NCBI RefSeq assembly: GCF_001417735.1
Contig: NZ_BBUZ01000027.1
Location: forward strand, 359,099 to 423,098
Origin: Streptomyces sp. NBRC 110028
GTDB lineage: Bacteria > Actinomycetota > Actinomycetes > Streptomycetales > Streptomycetaceae
Reading direction: 5' to 3'
Length of the DNA stretch: 64,000 nucleotides
The notes beneath the pieces are model-generated. The model was not told the origin of the DNA. It ran no database searches and saw only the letters and a list, made by a program, of their open reading frames with translations. Below are positions 44,396-52,880 of the stretch, piece after piece. The position numbers and the translations under genes are program-made. Position 1 is the stretch's first letter; each line of letters opens with the position of its first letter.

Positions 44396-44592
44396 CCCCG
44401 GCGCGGACAGCGACTTCCACGGGCACCGGGTGCCCGTGGGCCGTGTTCCCCGTGGAAACACCGCGGGTTTCAGGAGTTCCACCGGCTCGCATCACAGCCG
44501 CAGCACAGGGCCGCAGCTCATGGCCGCAGCCCGGAGCAGCAGCCCACGGCCGCGGCGACGGCGGGCCCCGACGGAGTCCGAGGAGGACCCCC

Positions 44593-44982
44593 ATGACCAA
44601 CCCCCCACCCGCCGCCGGCGCGTCGTCCGGCGACCTCGTCAAGGAACTGGCCGGTCTGCGCGGGCAGGTCCTGGGCATCTCCGAGAGCATCATCGCCACC
44701 ACCGACGGACTGCTGGTGGCCGCCGACACCGCCGATGTGCAGCCGGAGTCCCTGGCCGCCCTCTCCGCGGCCTCGCTCGCGCTGGGCAAGCGCTCCGCCG
44801 CCGAAGTGGGGCTGGGCAGCCTGCGCGAGGTGGTCACCCGGTGCAGCGGCGGTTACAGCGTCGTCCTGGCCGTCGGCGAACAGGCCCTGCTGGTGATCCT
44901 CGGCGACGAGGGCCTGGACCTGGCCGCGCTGCGCCGGGAAGCCCCGGCCGCCGTGGAACGGCTCGGCGGTCTGCTGGCCTGA
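44593..44982 (+). CDS. roadblock/LC7 domain protein
   Basis: 129 residues. VLGISESIIATTDGLLVAAD and GGYSVVLAVGEQALLVILGD are roadblock strands. AGGAGG lies just before the ATG. About 200 bp after the DUF4388 gene with no clear terminator, so it may be co-transcribed. Third roadblock protein within 2.3 kb. Confidence 0.82.
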   Translation: MTNPPPAAGASSGDLVKELAGLRGQVLGISESIIATTDGLLVAADTADVQPESLAALSAASLALGKRSAAEVGLGSLREVVTRCSGGYSVVLAVGEQALLVILGDEGLDLAALRREAPAAVERLGGLLA

Positions 44983-45064
44983 CCGTACGGCCGGCTCCGG
45001 CCGGTCAAGTGGCCCCGCCGGTAAACCGGTTGCGGGCGCGGACCCCCGGTGCTGGGGTGACCGG

Positions 45065-45841
45065 ATGGACCTTGACGACGTACGGGAGCTGTTCGACCGG
45101 CAGCTGAGACAGGGAGCGTGGGCCGACGGACCCGGGACCCGGGTCGAGCGCGTGAACGGGGTGGTGCGGCAGACCGGCGCCGCGGACGACTGGAACGGCG
45201 TCCGCTGGTCGGACCTGGACGCCTCCACGGCGGACGCGGAAATCGCGGCGCAGATCCGGTACTTCGCCGCCCGGGGGCAGGCCTTCGAGTGGAAGCTGTA
45301 CGCCCATGACCGGCCCGGCGACCTCGGCGGGCGGCTCGCGGCGGCCGGTTTCGCCGCCGAGCCCGAGGAGACGGTGATGGTCGCGCCCGTGGGGGATCTG
45401 CCCACCGCCGTCGAACTCCCCGAGGGGCTGCGGCTGCTCCGGGTCACCGACGCCGCGGGGGTGGACCTCATGGTGGACGTCCACGCGCGGGCGTTCGGCA
45501 CCGACAGCGGCCATCTCCGGCACCGGCTGCTGACCCGGCTGCGCGAGGCGCCGGACACGGTCGTCCCGGTCGTGGCCATGGCCGGTGACCGGCCGGTGAG
45601 CGCCGCGCGGATGGAACTGCCCGCGGGAGCGGACTTCGCCGGGCTGTGGGGCGGCGGCACCGTGGCGGAGTGGCGCGGCCGGGGCCTGTACCGGGCCCTG
45701 ATCGCCTTCCGCGCCCGGATCGCCGCCGAGCGCGGCTACCGCTACCTGCAGGTCGACGCGTCCGACCAGAGCCGCCCGATCCTGGAGCGGCTCGGCTTCG
45801 TGCCGCTGACCACCACCACGCCGTACCTGTACGGCAGCTAG
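45065..45841 (+). CDS. GNAT family N-acetyltransferase
   Basis: 258 residues. The acetyl-CoA motif is in the C-terminal half: GGGTVAEWRGRGLYRALIAF followed by LQVDASDQSRPILERLGF. The N-terminal half is a degenerate GNAT-like domain. Substrate unknown. Confidence 0.85.
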   Translation: MDLDDVRELFDRQLRQGAWADGPGTRVERVNGVVRQTGAADDWNGVRWSDLDASTADAEIAAQIRYFAARGQAFEWKLYAHDRPGDLGGRLAAAGFAAEPEETVMVAPVGDLPTAVELPEGLRLLRVTDAAGVDLMVDVHARAFGTDSGHLRHRLLTRLREAPDTVVPVVAMAGDRPVSAARMELPAGADFAGLWGGGTVAEWRGRGLYRALIAFRARIAAERGYRYLQVDASDQSRPILERLGFVPLTTTTPYLYGS

Positions 45842-45908
45842 GATCCCGACTGCCGTTCCCGCCCGCCGTTCCGGTGGCGTTGTCGGTGGTGTGCTCTACG
45901 GTCATGCC

Positions 45909-46268
45909 ATGATCACGCCTGACGATGTCCGCCGGATCGCGCTGTCGCTGCCGCAGACCACCGAGAAGATCGCCTGGTCGATGCCCACCTTCCGGGTCGC
46001 CGGGAAGATGTTCGCCACGCTCCCCGAGGACGAGACCTCGATGGCCGTCCGATGCCCCAAGGTGGAGCGGGACGAACTCGCGCTCGCCGAGCCGGAGAAG
46101 TTCTGGATCGCCGACCACGAGGCGGGCTTCGCCTGGGTGCGGGTGCGGCTCGCCGCCCTGGAGGACCTGGACGAGCTGCGGGACATCCTCGTCGATTCCT
46201 GGCGGCAGGCCGCGCCGACCGCGCTGCTCGACGCGCTGCCGGACCCCGGCGCCGCGACCTCGGACTGA
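45909..46268 (+). CDS. MmcQ/YjbR family DNA-binding-like protein
   Basis: 119 residues. VRRIALSLPQTTEKIAWSMP and FRVAGKMFATL at the N-terminus and FAWVRVRLAALEDLDELRDI at the C-terminus identify the CyaY-like MmcQ/YjbR fold. Function is not established. ATG 45909 is preferred to the GTG at 45891 since homologue-like sequence starts there. Confidence 0.85.
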   Translation: MITPDDVRRIALSLPQTTEKIAWSMPTFRVAGKMFATLPEDETSMAVRCPKVERDELALAEPEKFWIADHEAGFAWVRVRLAALEDLDELRDILVDSWRQAAPTALLDALPDPGAATSD

Positions 46269-46341
46269 CGCCCTCCCACGACGCGCCTCCTCGCAATGCC
46301 CGGGTATATGCGTTCGAAGAGGTAACCGACACAGGTGAAAT

Positions 46342-46358
46342 GCCCGACTCTTTCGGGC
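46342..46358 (+). terminator. hairpin downstream of the MmcQ/YjbR gene
   Basis: GCCCGA-CTCTT-TCGGGC, a perfect 6-bp stem, about 75 bp past the stop codon and ahead of the next gene. Could end the preceding transcript. Confidence 0.45.
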
Positions 46359-46420
46359 TATCGGAGTGCTTGCTTCCGCTCTTCGCGGTTCTCTGGAAGG
46401 AGACCAGCGAGGGAGGTCGC

Positions 46421-46861
46421 ATGGTGCACGGCCGTGAGACGAACCGCCGCGCTGCCCCCGGTCGGCCGTGCACCGTCCTGATGATCGCGCTGCTGGCGAT
46501 CACCCTGCTGCACGGTCTGCTCACCCTCGGTGCCGTCCATCCGCCGCCACCCTCCGCGCACCGCTGCGGGCCCGGCGTCCTGGCGCCGGTCGCGGCGTCG
46601 GAGGAGGACGATCCGTCCACCCCGCGCCCGGCCGCCCGCGCCGCCCATGAGCTGGGCCGCCACCCGGCCGGTCATCCCGGGAACGCCTGCGCCGCCGCGG
46701 TCGGCTCCCACCGGTCCCTCCCCACGGCCCCCCTGCACCTCGCCGTCGCCGTCGTCCGCGCTCGTGCCACGGACCGTACGGCGGCCACCGCCGTGTCAGG
46801 CTCCGCCGCCGACGCCGCGCCCCGCCGGCTCCCCGCACGGGACGTCGTTCTGCGCTGCTGA
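46421..46861 (+). CDS. small secreted or single-pass membrane protein, unknown
   Basis: 146 residues. One hydrophobic segment (about 19-40, VLMIALLAITLLHGLLTLGA) after a positively charged N-terminus, then a Pro/His/Ala-rich low-complexity part with three cysteines. GGGAGG precedes the ATG. It resembles the small actinobacterial membrane proteins with a C-terminal His/Pro-rich tail, but I cannot name a family. Confidence 0.55.
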   Translation: MVHGRETNRRAAPGRPCTVLMIALLAITLLHGLLTLGAVHPPPPSAHRCGPGVLAPVAASEEDDPSTPRPAARAAHELGRHPAGHPGNACAAAVGSHRSLPTAPLHLAVAVVRARATDRTAATAVSGSAADAAPRRLPARDVVLRC

Positions 46862-46995
46862 GCGGGCCCCGGGCCGTTCCGCCATCCCCATCCCTCCCGC
46901 ATCTCCCGTATGCGCCGCCGCACGGGCGGAGCGCGGGTGCGGTACGGCCTGCCCCGGATCAGCCAACCGCCGTCCGACACCGCAGGAGCCCCCGC

Positions 46996-47283
46996 ATGCC
47001 CATCGACGTCTACGCCGCCATGGGTGCACTGGTGCGCGCCGAAGCCGCACGCCGGTCCACCGTCCCCGCCCAGTCCGACGCCACCGCACCCCCGATCGAG
47101 CCGCCCGAGGCCGTCCCCGTCCCCGTGCCCGCCCCGCCCGCGAGCGCGCCGCCCCGTACCGCCGCGTCGCCCCCCGTGGCCCGGCCGCCCCGTACGGCCG
47201 TGCACGCCCCGGTGCCGCGCCGCGGCGGGTTTCTGCGGTCCCTGCGCACGGCATGGCGCGATGTGTGGGGTGTGTGTCGTTGA
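46996..47283 (+). CDS. small Pro/Ala-rich hypothetical protein
   Basis: 95 residues. A short N-terminal helix (MPIDVYAAMGALVRAEAARR), a long Pro/Ala/Val-rich linker, and a basic end with tryptophan (RGGFLRSLRTAWRDVWGVCR). GGAG lies 10 nt before the ATG. No known domain; probably a genuine lineage-specific gene, moderately sure. Confidence 0.5.
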   Translation: MPIDVYAAMGALVRAEAARRSTVPAQSDATAPPIEPPEAVPVPVPAPPASAPPRTAASPPVARPPRTAVHAPVPRRGGFLRSLRTAWRDVWGVCR

Positions 47284-47315
47284 CGCCATGACGGGTGGGA
47301 ACGCAGCCTGGAGGG

Positions 47316-48287
47316 GTGAACGAGCGACGCATCGTCTTCGTGATCTTCGACGGGTTCCAGTCCCTCGATCTCACCGGACCGCATGAGGTGTTCCAGTACG
47401 CCGGCACCCTCGCCGGCGGCTACCGCCGCCAGATCGTGGCACCCCGCCCGGGGCCGGTGGTGTCGTCCAGCGGACTGCCGGTGCACGCCGCGCACGGGGT
47501 GGCCGACCTCGACCCCGGCGGCGTCGACACCCTGGTGGTGGCGGGCGGCACCGGGGTCGACCGGGCGTGCCACGACCCGGCGCTGACCGGGTGGATCGCC
47601 GAGGCCGCGGCCGGTGCCCGCCGGATCACCTCGGTGTGCAGCGGAGTGTTCCTGCTCGCCGCCGCCGGACTCCTCGACGGGCTCCGGGTGACCACCCACT
47701 GGGGGCGCGCGGAGCAACTCGCCCGGGAGCAGCCCGGTCTGCGGGTCGACTGCGACCCCATCTTCATCCGGGACGGCCGGGTGTGGACCTCGGCCGGGGT
47801 GACGGCCGGGATGGATCTCGCACTCGCCCTGGTGGAGGCGGATCTGGGGCGGGAGGTGGCCCACGCCGTCGCCCGCGAGATGGTGCTGTTCCTGCGCCGT
47901 CCCGGCGGTCAGTCCCAGTTCAGCGTGGGGCTGTGGTCGGCGCAGCCCGCCACCGACTCCCTGCGCGCCGTGGTGTCCGCGATCCACGCGGACCCCGGCG
48001 CCCGGCACGGCATCGCCGAACTGGCGGCGTGCGCCGGGCTGAGCCCCCGCCATCTGCAGCGCAGGTTCACCGCCGAACTGGGCACCCCGCCCGCGGTCTA
48101 TGTGGAGCGCGTGCGCGTGGAGGCGGCGCAGCGTGCGCTCGCCGGGGGCGACGACCCGGTGGAGACCATCGCCCGGCGGTACGGCTTCGGCACCGCCGAG
48201 ACCCTGCGCCGCGCGTTCCACCGGCACGTCGGCGTCGCGCCGTCCGACTACCGGGACCGATTCCGATCCACCAAGGAGCAGATATGA
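47316..48287 (+). CDS. GlxA-like regulator (DJ-1/PfpI domain + AraC helix-turn-helix)
   Basis: 323 residues. The N-terminal DJ-1/PfpI-like domain has the elbow TSVCSGVFLLAAAGLLDG; the C-terminal AraC domain starts near 225 (GIAELAACAGLSPRHLQRRF, and IARRYGFGTAETLRRAF). The GTG at 47316 has GGAG close upstream; a GTG at 47295 is a second option. Overlaps the DJ-1 gene that follows, which it probably regulates. Confidence 0.87.
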   Translation: MNERRIVFVIFDGFQSLDLTGPHEVFQYAGTLAGGYRRQIVAPRPGPVVSSSGLPVHAAHGVADLDPGGVDTLVVAGGTGVDRACHDPALTGWIAEAAAGARRITSVCSGVFLLAAAGLLDGLRVTTHWGRAEQLAREQPGLRVDCDPIFIRDGRVWTSAGVTAGMDLALALVEADLGREVAHAVAREMVLFLRRPGGQSQFSVGLWSAQPATDSLRAVVSAIHADPGARHGIAELAACAGLSPRHLQRRFTAELGTPPAVYVERVRVEAAQRALAGGDDPVETIARRYGFGTAETLRRAFHRHVGVAPSDYRDRFRSTKEQI

Positions 48288-48913
48288 CGACGTACGGACT
48301 GCTGGTCTTCGAGGGTGCCGAGGAGCTCGACTTCACCGGCCCCTGGGAGGTGTTCACCATCTCCTCGATGCTGCGCGGCCACGCCGACACCGCCGTCCTC
48401 ATCGCCGAACGGCCCGGCGCCGTCCGCTGCAACAAGGGCATGCGGGTGCTGCCGGACCACACGCTGGACGACCACCCGCCCCTGGACGTCATGCTGGTGC
48501 CCGGTGGCAACGGCACCCGCCGCGAGGTGTCCAACCCGGCCGTCACCGACTGGATCCGCCGCACCTCCGCGGCCGCCACCTGGACCACCAGCGTCTGCAC
48601 CGGGGCGCTGCTCCTGCACGAGGCGGGCCCGGCGCGCGGCCGCAGGGTCGCCACCCACCATCTCTTCGAGGACACGCTGGAGGCGCGCGGCGACGTCACG
48701 GTGGTGCGCGACGCGCGGTACGTCGTGGACGGCACCCTGCTCACCAGTCAGGGCGTCTCGGCCGGGATCGACATGGCGCTGTGGCTCGTCGGCCGTCTCC
48801 ACGGTGTGGACCACGCCCGCGCCGTACGCCGCCACATCCAGTACGAGCCCGCACCGCCGTACCTCGCCGACGAGCCGTCATCGGCCGTGGGAGACATCGG
48901 TGCGGCGGTCTAG
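48284..48913 (+). CDS. DJ-1/PfpI family protein
   Basis: 209 residues. GLLVFEGAEELDFTGPWEVF at the start and nucleophile elbow TTSVCTGALLLHEAG are characteristic; the glutamate of the elbow triad is in DFTGPWEVF. AAGGAG precedes the ATG, which overlaps the upstream stop. Related proteins are isonitrile hydratases, glyoxalases or amidotransferase-like enzymes; substrate unknown. Confidence 0.87.
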   Translation: MTTYGLLVFEGAEELDFTGPWEVFTISSMLRGHADTAVLIAERPGAVRCNKGMRVLPDHTLDDHPPLDVMLVPGGNGTRREVSNPAVTDWIRRTSAAATWTTSVCTGALLLHEAGPARGRRVATHHLFEDTLEARGDVTVVRDARYVVDGTLLTSQGVSAGIDMALWLVGRLHGVDHARAVRRHIQYEPAPPYLADEPSSAVGDIGAAV

Positions 48914-49462
48914 TCCTTCGCTCGTCAGGATCGCGCTCGCGACCACATCGAAGAGGTGATCGGCACGCGGCGCGAGCGAGGGTTGATCGCCGAGCCACGC
49001 GAGCGCCGCGATCAGGGCGAACAGATCGGTGCCGTCGATGTCCGTCCGCGCCGAACCCGCGGCCTGAGCGCGGGTGAGGAGCCGCGTGCCGGCCGCGCGG
49101 AGAGTGACGCACGAAGCGTGGAGCGCGGACTCGGTGTCCTCGATGGCGGCCGCCATCAGCACGGTCACGCCCCGGTACTCGGTGGTCCACCCGACGCAGT
49201 CGCGCAGCCAGGAGACGAGAGCGTCTTCGGGCGAGCCCGACGTCTCGACCCGGTCCGCCTTCGCCGTCAGCTCCTCGAAGCTGGTGTGGAGCAAGGCCTC
49301 GAGCAGCGCCTCGCGCGTCGGGAAGTGACGGAGCAGCGTCGCGAGCCCCACACCGGCCCTGCGCGCGATGTCGCGCAGCGATACGTCGACGCCTTGCTCG
49401 GCGATGGCGGCGCCCGCGACGGCGAGTAGGTGGTCCCGGTTCTTCCTGGCGTCGGCCCGCAT
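48878..49462 (-). CDS. TetR family transcriptional regulator
   Basis: 194 residues. N-terminal helix-turn-helix at about 10-55 (VDVSLRDIARRAGVGLATLL, HFPTREALLEALL); the rest is an all-helical ligand domain. The ATG at 49462 is preferred since the open frame before it crosses the operator region. Its 3' end overlaps the DJ-1 gene end by 36 bp in the convergent direction. Divergent from the oxidoreductase gene it should repress. Confidence 0.9.
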   Translation of the reverse strand: MRADARKNRDHLLAVAGAAIAEQGVDVSLRDIARRAGVGLATLLRHFPTREALLEALLHTSFEELTAKADRVETSGSPEDALVSWLRDCVGWTTEYRGVTVLMAAAIEDTESALHASCVTLRAAGTRLLTRAQAAGSARTDIDGTDLFALIAALAWLGDQPSLAPRADHLFDVVASAILTSEGLDRRTDVSHGR

Positions 49463-49481
49463 CTGTCCCTCTTGACTATCC

Positions 49482-49536
49482 GGATCAGTGGTCCATGTAT
49501 TCGGATCAGTGGTCCGGATAACCGGATCGCTGATCC
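49482..49536. promoter_or_regulatory. three tandem operator-like palindromes, 21-bp phase
   Basis: GGRYC-N3-GRYCC sites at 49482-49494, 49503-49515 and 49524-49536, each starting exactly 21 bp after the last. The first two are identical (GGATCAGTGGTCC) and the third is a perfect palindrome (GGATC-GCT-GATCC). They lie in the 107-bp gap between divergent tetR and oxidoreductase starts, the expected location of TetR operators. Confidence 0.7.
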
Positions 49537-49569
49537 GATCAGCGTATCCCCTGGTAGGGGCGGGAGAAA

Positions 49570-50592
49570 ATGATGCCGACACACACGATGAGGGCGATCC
49601 GGCTGCATGAGTTCGGCGGCCCCGAGGTGCTGCGTTACGAGGAGGTGCCGGTTCCCGAACCCGGTCCGGGCGAGGTGCTCGTCCGTGTGCGCGCGGTCGG
49701 TGTCAACCCGCCCGACTGGTACGCGCGGGAGGGAATGCCCGACGTGCCTCCCGAGCTCAAGCCCCCCGTCGATCTCCCCCTGATTCCGGGGACCGACGTC
49801 TCGGGCGTCGTGGCGGCCGTCGCCGCCGATGTCAGCGGCTTCGCGGTCGGGGACGAGGTGATCGGCCTCCTGCGCTTCCCCACCGTTCTCCAGGGCAGCG
49901 CCTACGCCGAGTTCGTCACCGCGCCGACGTCCGACCTCGCCCGCAAGCCGGCCGCCATCGACCATGTGCACGCCGCCGGGCTGCCCATGTCGGGGCTGAC
50001 GGCGTGGCAGTTCCTGATCGAGCTCGGCCACGATCACCCCTCGCCGTTCCAGGAGGCCCGGCACCGCCCGATGGCACTCGACGGCGGGACCACGGTGCTC
50101 ATCAACGGCGCCGCCGGTGGCGTGGGGCACCTCGCCCTCCAGCTGGCCAAGTGGAAGGGAGCCCGTGTCATCGCCGTGGCCTCCGGCGCCCACGAGACGT
50201 TCCTGCGCGAGCTGGGTGCCGACGAGTTCATCGACTACACCAAGGAGCGGCCCGAGGAAGCCGTCCGCGGCGTCGATCTCGTCCTGGACACCGTCGGAGG
50301 TCCCGGCAGCAGGCGCTTCCTGCGCACGCTCAAGCGCGGCGGGTCCCTCTACCCGGTGTACTTCGGCGCGTTCGACGACAAGGAGAACGCGGAGCTGGGG
50401 GTCACGGTCACGGCCACCCAGGTCCGCTCGAACGGCGCGCAACTCGCCGAACTGGGGCGCCTGCTCGACACGGGCGCCGTTCGCGTCGCGATGGACAGCA
50501 CGTTCGCGCTCGCGGACGCCCGGGCGGCACACGAGCGCGCCGCCCGAGGGCACATCCGGGGGAAGATCGTGCTCACGGTGGACCAGGGCTGA
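49570..50592 (+). CDS. NADP-dependent zinc-independent quinone oxidoreductase-type alcohol dehydrogenase
   Basis: 340 residues, MDR family. LPLIPGTDVSGVVAAVAADV and GDEVIGLLRFP in the N-terminal domain, Rossmann motif NGAAGGVGHLALQLAKWKG near 178-196. No catalytic-zinc cysteine, so quinone-reductase-like. GGGAG lies 6 nt before the ATG. Controlled, by position, by the divergent TetR protein. Confidence 0.88.
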   Translation: MMPTHTMRAIRLHEFGGPEVLRYEEVPVPEPGPGEVLVRVRAVGVNPPDWYAREGMPDVPPELKPPVDLPLIPGTDVSGVVAAVAADVSGFAVGDEVIGLLRFPTVLQGSAYAEFVTAPTSDLARKPAAIDHVHAAGLPMSGLTAWQFLIELGHDHPSPFQEARHRPMALDGGTTVLINGAAGGVGHLALQLAKWKGARVIAVASGAHETFLRELGADEFIDYTKERPEEAVRGVDLVLDTVGGPGSRRFLRTLKRGGSLYPVYFGAFDDKENAELGVTVTATQVRSNGAQLAELGRLLDTGAVRVAMDSTFALADARAAHERAARGHIRGKIVLTVDQG

Positions 50593-50716
50593 GCTGTTTC
50601 ACATCGGCGCCGACGCCCGCACCCGTGCCCTCCGCCCCCTCCCTCGCCCCGAGCCGGCCTGCCGGGTCGGGGCGGCCGGTTGATCGCGCCGGAGCCTTAT
50701 TGCGTACGATCCGCAG

Positions 50717-51247
50717 GTGCATGAATTCAGCATCAGGACCGCGACAGCCGACGACCTCGACGCCGCCCGCGGGGTGATGCTCGACACCGTCTACCGCGAC
50801 TTCGGGACGGGGTACGTACCGCGCTGGCACGCCGACATCATCGATCCCGGCGCCGCCTATCTGCGGTCGCCACGGCACACGCTGCTGGTCGCGGTGGACG
50901 AGCGGGACGGGACGGTCGCCGGGACCGCGGCCCTCGACTCCCGGGGCCCGGTCCATCCTCCCAACCCCGCGTGGCTGGCGGAGCGGTACCCGTCGGGGGA
51001 GACCGCCCAGCTGCGCCGGGTGTACGTACGGCCCGAGTGCCGCCGCCAGGGGCTGGCCCGCCGGCTGGTGCGCGCGCTGCTCGACTTCGCCGCGGCCGAC
51101 GGCGGTTACCGCGCCGTCTATCTGCACACCGACCCGGCCGTGCCCGGCGCCGAGCCGTTCTGGCGGTCGCTGGGGAAGGCCGTGTGCGACGAGCGGGAGG
51201 GGTCGGGGGAGGGCCGGGTCCTGCACTTCGAGGTCCCGATGGCCTGA
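50717..51247 (+). CDS. GNAT family N-acetyltransferase
   Basis: 176 residues, single GNAT domain. Acetyl-CoA motif QLRRVYVRPECRRQGLARRL with the pyrophosphate-binding Q/RxxGxG-like loop. The GTG start at 50717 gives a family-like N-terminus. Acceptor unknown. Confidence 0.87.
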   Translation: MHEFSIRTATADDLDAARGVMLDTVYRDFGTGYVPRWHADIIDPGAAYLRSPRHTLLVAVDERDGTVAGTAALDSRGPVHPPNPAWLAERYPSGETAQLRRVYVRPECRRQGLARRLVRALLDFAAADGGYRAVYLHTDPAVPGAEPFWRSLGKAVCDEREGSGEGRVLHFEVPMA

Positions 51248-51287
51248 CCGTCCGGCGACGGTCTGGCCGAACCCCATGAGGTTGATG

Positions 51288-51301
51288 GAAATGATTATCA
51301 T
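51288..51301. promoter_or_regulatory. Fur/Zur-like palindrome upstream of ABC operon
   Basis: GAAATGATTATCAT with core palindrome ATGAT-T-ATCAT (51291-51301), about 48 bp before the start of the binding-protein gene. The core equals the centre of the classical Fur box and resembles zinc-regulator boxes. It fits metal-dependent control of the downstream transporter; which regulator binds cannot be told. Confidence 0.5.
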
Positions 51302-51348
51302 GTAGCCTCACTCTTCCCGCTCCGCGCAGCATCTGGAGAACCTGACCC

Positions 51349-52875
51349 ATGCCCCCTGCCCGCCGCCGGACGGCCGCCGCTCTGCTGCTCGCCCCGCTGC
51401 TCTCCGGCTGCTTCGCCTCCCCGGACGGCACGGCGTACGACGCGACCGGTGGCTCCGGCGTGGGAGGCGGCGACCGGCTGCGGGTCGCGATGGCCTTCCC
51501 GCCCGCCGAGCGCTTCTCCCCGTACGGCGCCGACGCCACCCTGCTCAGCCGGCTCGGCGTCACCGAAGGGCTGACCCGTCTGGACGGCAACGGCTCCGCG
51601 TCGCCCGCGCTCGCCGAGTCCTGGACCCGGGAGGGCCGCCGCGGCTGGTTGTTCACCCTGCGCGAGGCCCGGTTCCAGGACGGCACCGCCGTCACCTCCA
51701 AGGCCGTCGCGGGCGCCCTGAACAGCGCGGCGCACGCCGACCCGGTGCCCGCCGCGCTCTCCGGGGTCGAACTCACCGCCAGACCCGCGGGGAAGCGGCG
51801 GGTCCGCCTCACCACCGAGGCCGAATACCCCGCGCTGCCGCTCACGCTCTCCAGCCCGAGCCTGGCCATCCTCTCCCCGAAGGCATACGGCTCCCCGAAG
51901 GCGCACGGCAGGACGGCCGCCCCCGATCCGGCCGGCACCGCCACCGGGCCCTTCGTACTCGCCCGGTCCGCCGGCGCCACCCGGACCGCCCTCAACCGCT
52001 TCGACGACTACTGGGGCGGCCTCGCCCACGCCTCCGGCATCGACGTCCGCTTCATCGCCGACGGCACCGCCCGCACCAACGCCCTGCGCACCGGCGAGGC
52101 GGACATCGCCGAGGCCGTGCCGGTCTCCCAGGCGGCCACCCTCGACAAGCCCACCGTCCGGGAAGTCCCCACCGCCCGGACCACCGCCCTCTTCCTCAAC
52201 ACCCGCTCCGGCCCCTTCGCCGACCCGAAGGTCCGCGCCGCCGCCCGCGAGGCCGTGGGGCCCGGCGTGTTCGCGCGGGGGGTGTACGAGGGCCACGCCG
52301 ACCCCGGCCAGGGCGTGTTCGGCCCCGCCCTGTCCTGGGCCGCGGGCGAACACCCCGCGCCCGCGGGACGCCCCGCGGCCGCACGGGTCGAGAACACCTC
52401 CATCACCCTGGGCACCTACGACAACCGGCCCGAGCTGCCCGAGGCCGCCCAGGTGCTGCAACAACAGCTGGAGAAGGCCGGATTCACGGTGAAGCTGGAG
52501 GTCCGGGAGTACTCCCGGCTGGAGGGCGACGCGCTCGCGGGCACGTTCGACGCCGTCCTCGCCGCGCGCAACACCATGCTCGACACCGGCGACCCCGTGT
52601 CCTATCTCGCCAGCGACTTCACCTGCCACGGCAGCTACAACCTGGCCGGGCTGTGCGACAAGGCCGTGGACCGGGCCGTCGCCGAGGCCGACTCCCGCGC
52701 CGACATCGACGAGCGGCACAGCGCCTCGCTCGACGCCCAGACCGCCGTCCTCCGCACCGACGCCGTCGTACCGCTGGTGCATCAGCGCATCATCCACGGC
52801 GTCGGCAGTGCGGTACGGGGAGTGCGGCTCGACCCGTACGAGCGCACCCTCATCGGCCCCGGTACGCACCGTTGA
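51349..52875 (+). CDS. family 5 (oligopeptide/nickel/metallophore-type) substrate-binding lipoprotein
   Basis: 508 residues. Lipobox LLSGC puts the anchored Cys at about residue 21. SBP family 5 blocks are present: EGLTRLDGNGSASPALAESW, GWLFTLREARFQDGTAVTSK and TGPFVLARSAG. Co-directional with the fused permease (6-bp gap or overlap, depending on the start). Ligands of this family include peptides, nickel and metal chelators; the Fur/Zur-like box upstream favours a metal complex. Confidence 0.86.
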   Translation: MPPARRRTAAALLLAPLLSGCFASPDGTAYDATGGSGVGGGDRLRVAMAFPPAERFSPYGADATLLSRLGVTEGLTRLDGNGSASPALAESWTREGRRGWLFTLREARFQDGTAVTSKAVAGALNSAAHADPVPAALSGVELTARPAGKRRVRLTTEAEYPALPLTLSSPSLAILSPKAYGSPKAHGRTAAPDPAGTATGPFVLARSAGATRTALNRFDDYWGGLAHASGIDVRFIADGTARTNALRTGEADIAEAVPVSQAATLDKPTVREVPTARTTALFLNTRSGPFADPKVRAAAREAVGPGVFARGVYEGHADPGQGVFGPALSWAAGEHPAPAGRPAAARVENTSITLGTYDNRPELPEAAQVLQQQLEKAGFTVKLEVREYSRLEGDALAGTFDAVLAARNTMLDTGDPVSYLASDFTCHGSYNLAGLCDKAVDRAVAEADSRADIDERHSASLDAQTAVLRTDAVVPLVHQRIIHGVGSAVRGVRLDPYERTLIGPGTHR

Positions 52876-52880
52876 CCGGC

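Noticed and set aside
42663..44982. Classical conservon (cvnABCD)
   Set aside because: The kinase-like, DUF742 and GTPase genes that define a conservon are absent; only roadblock proteins and a DUF4388 protein are found.
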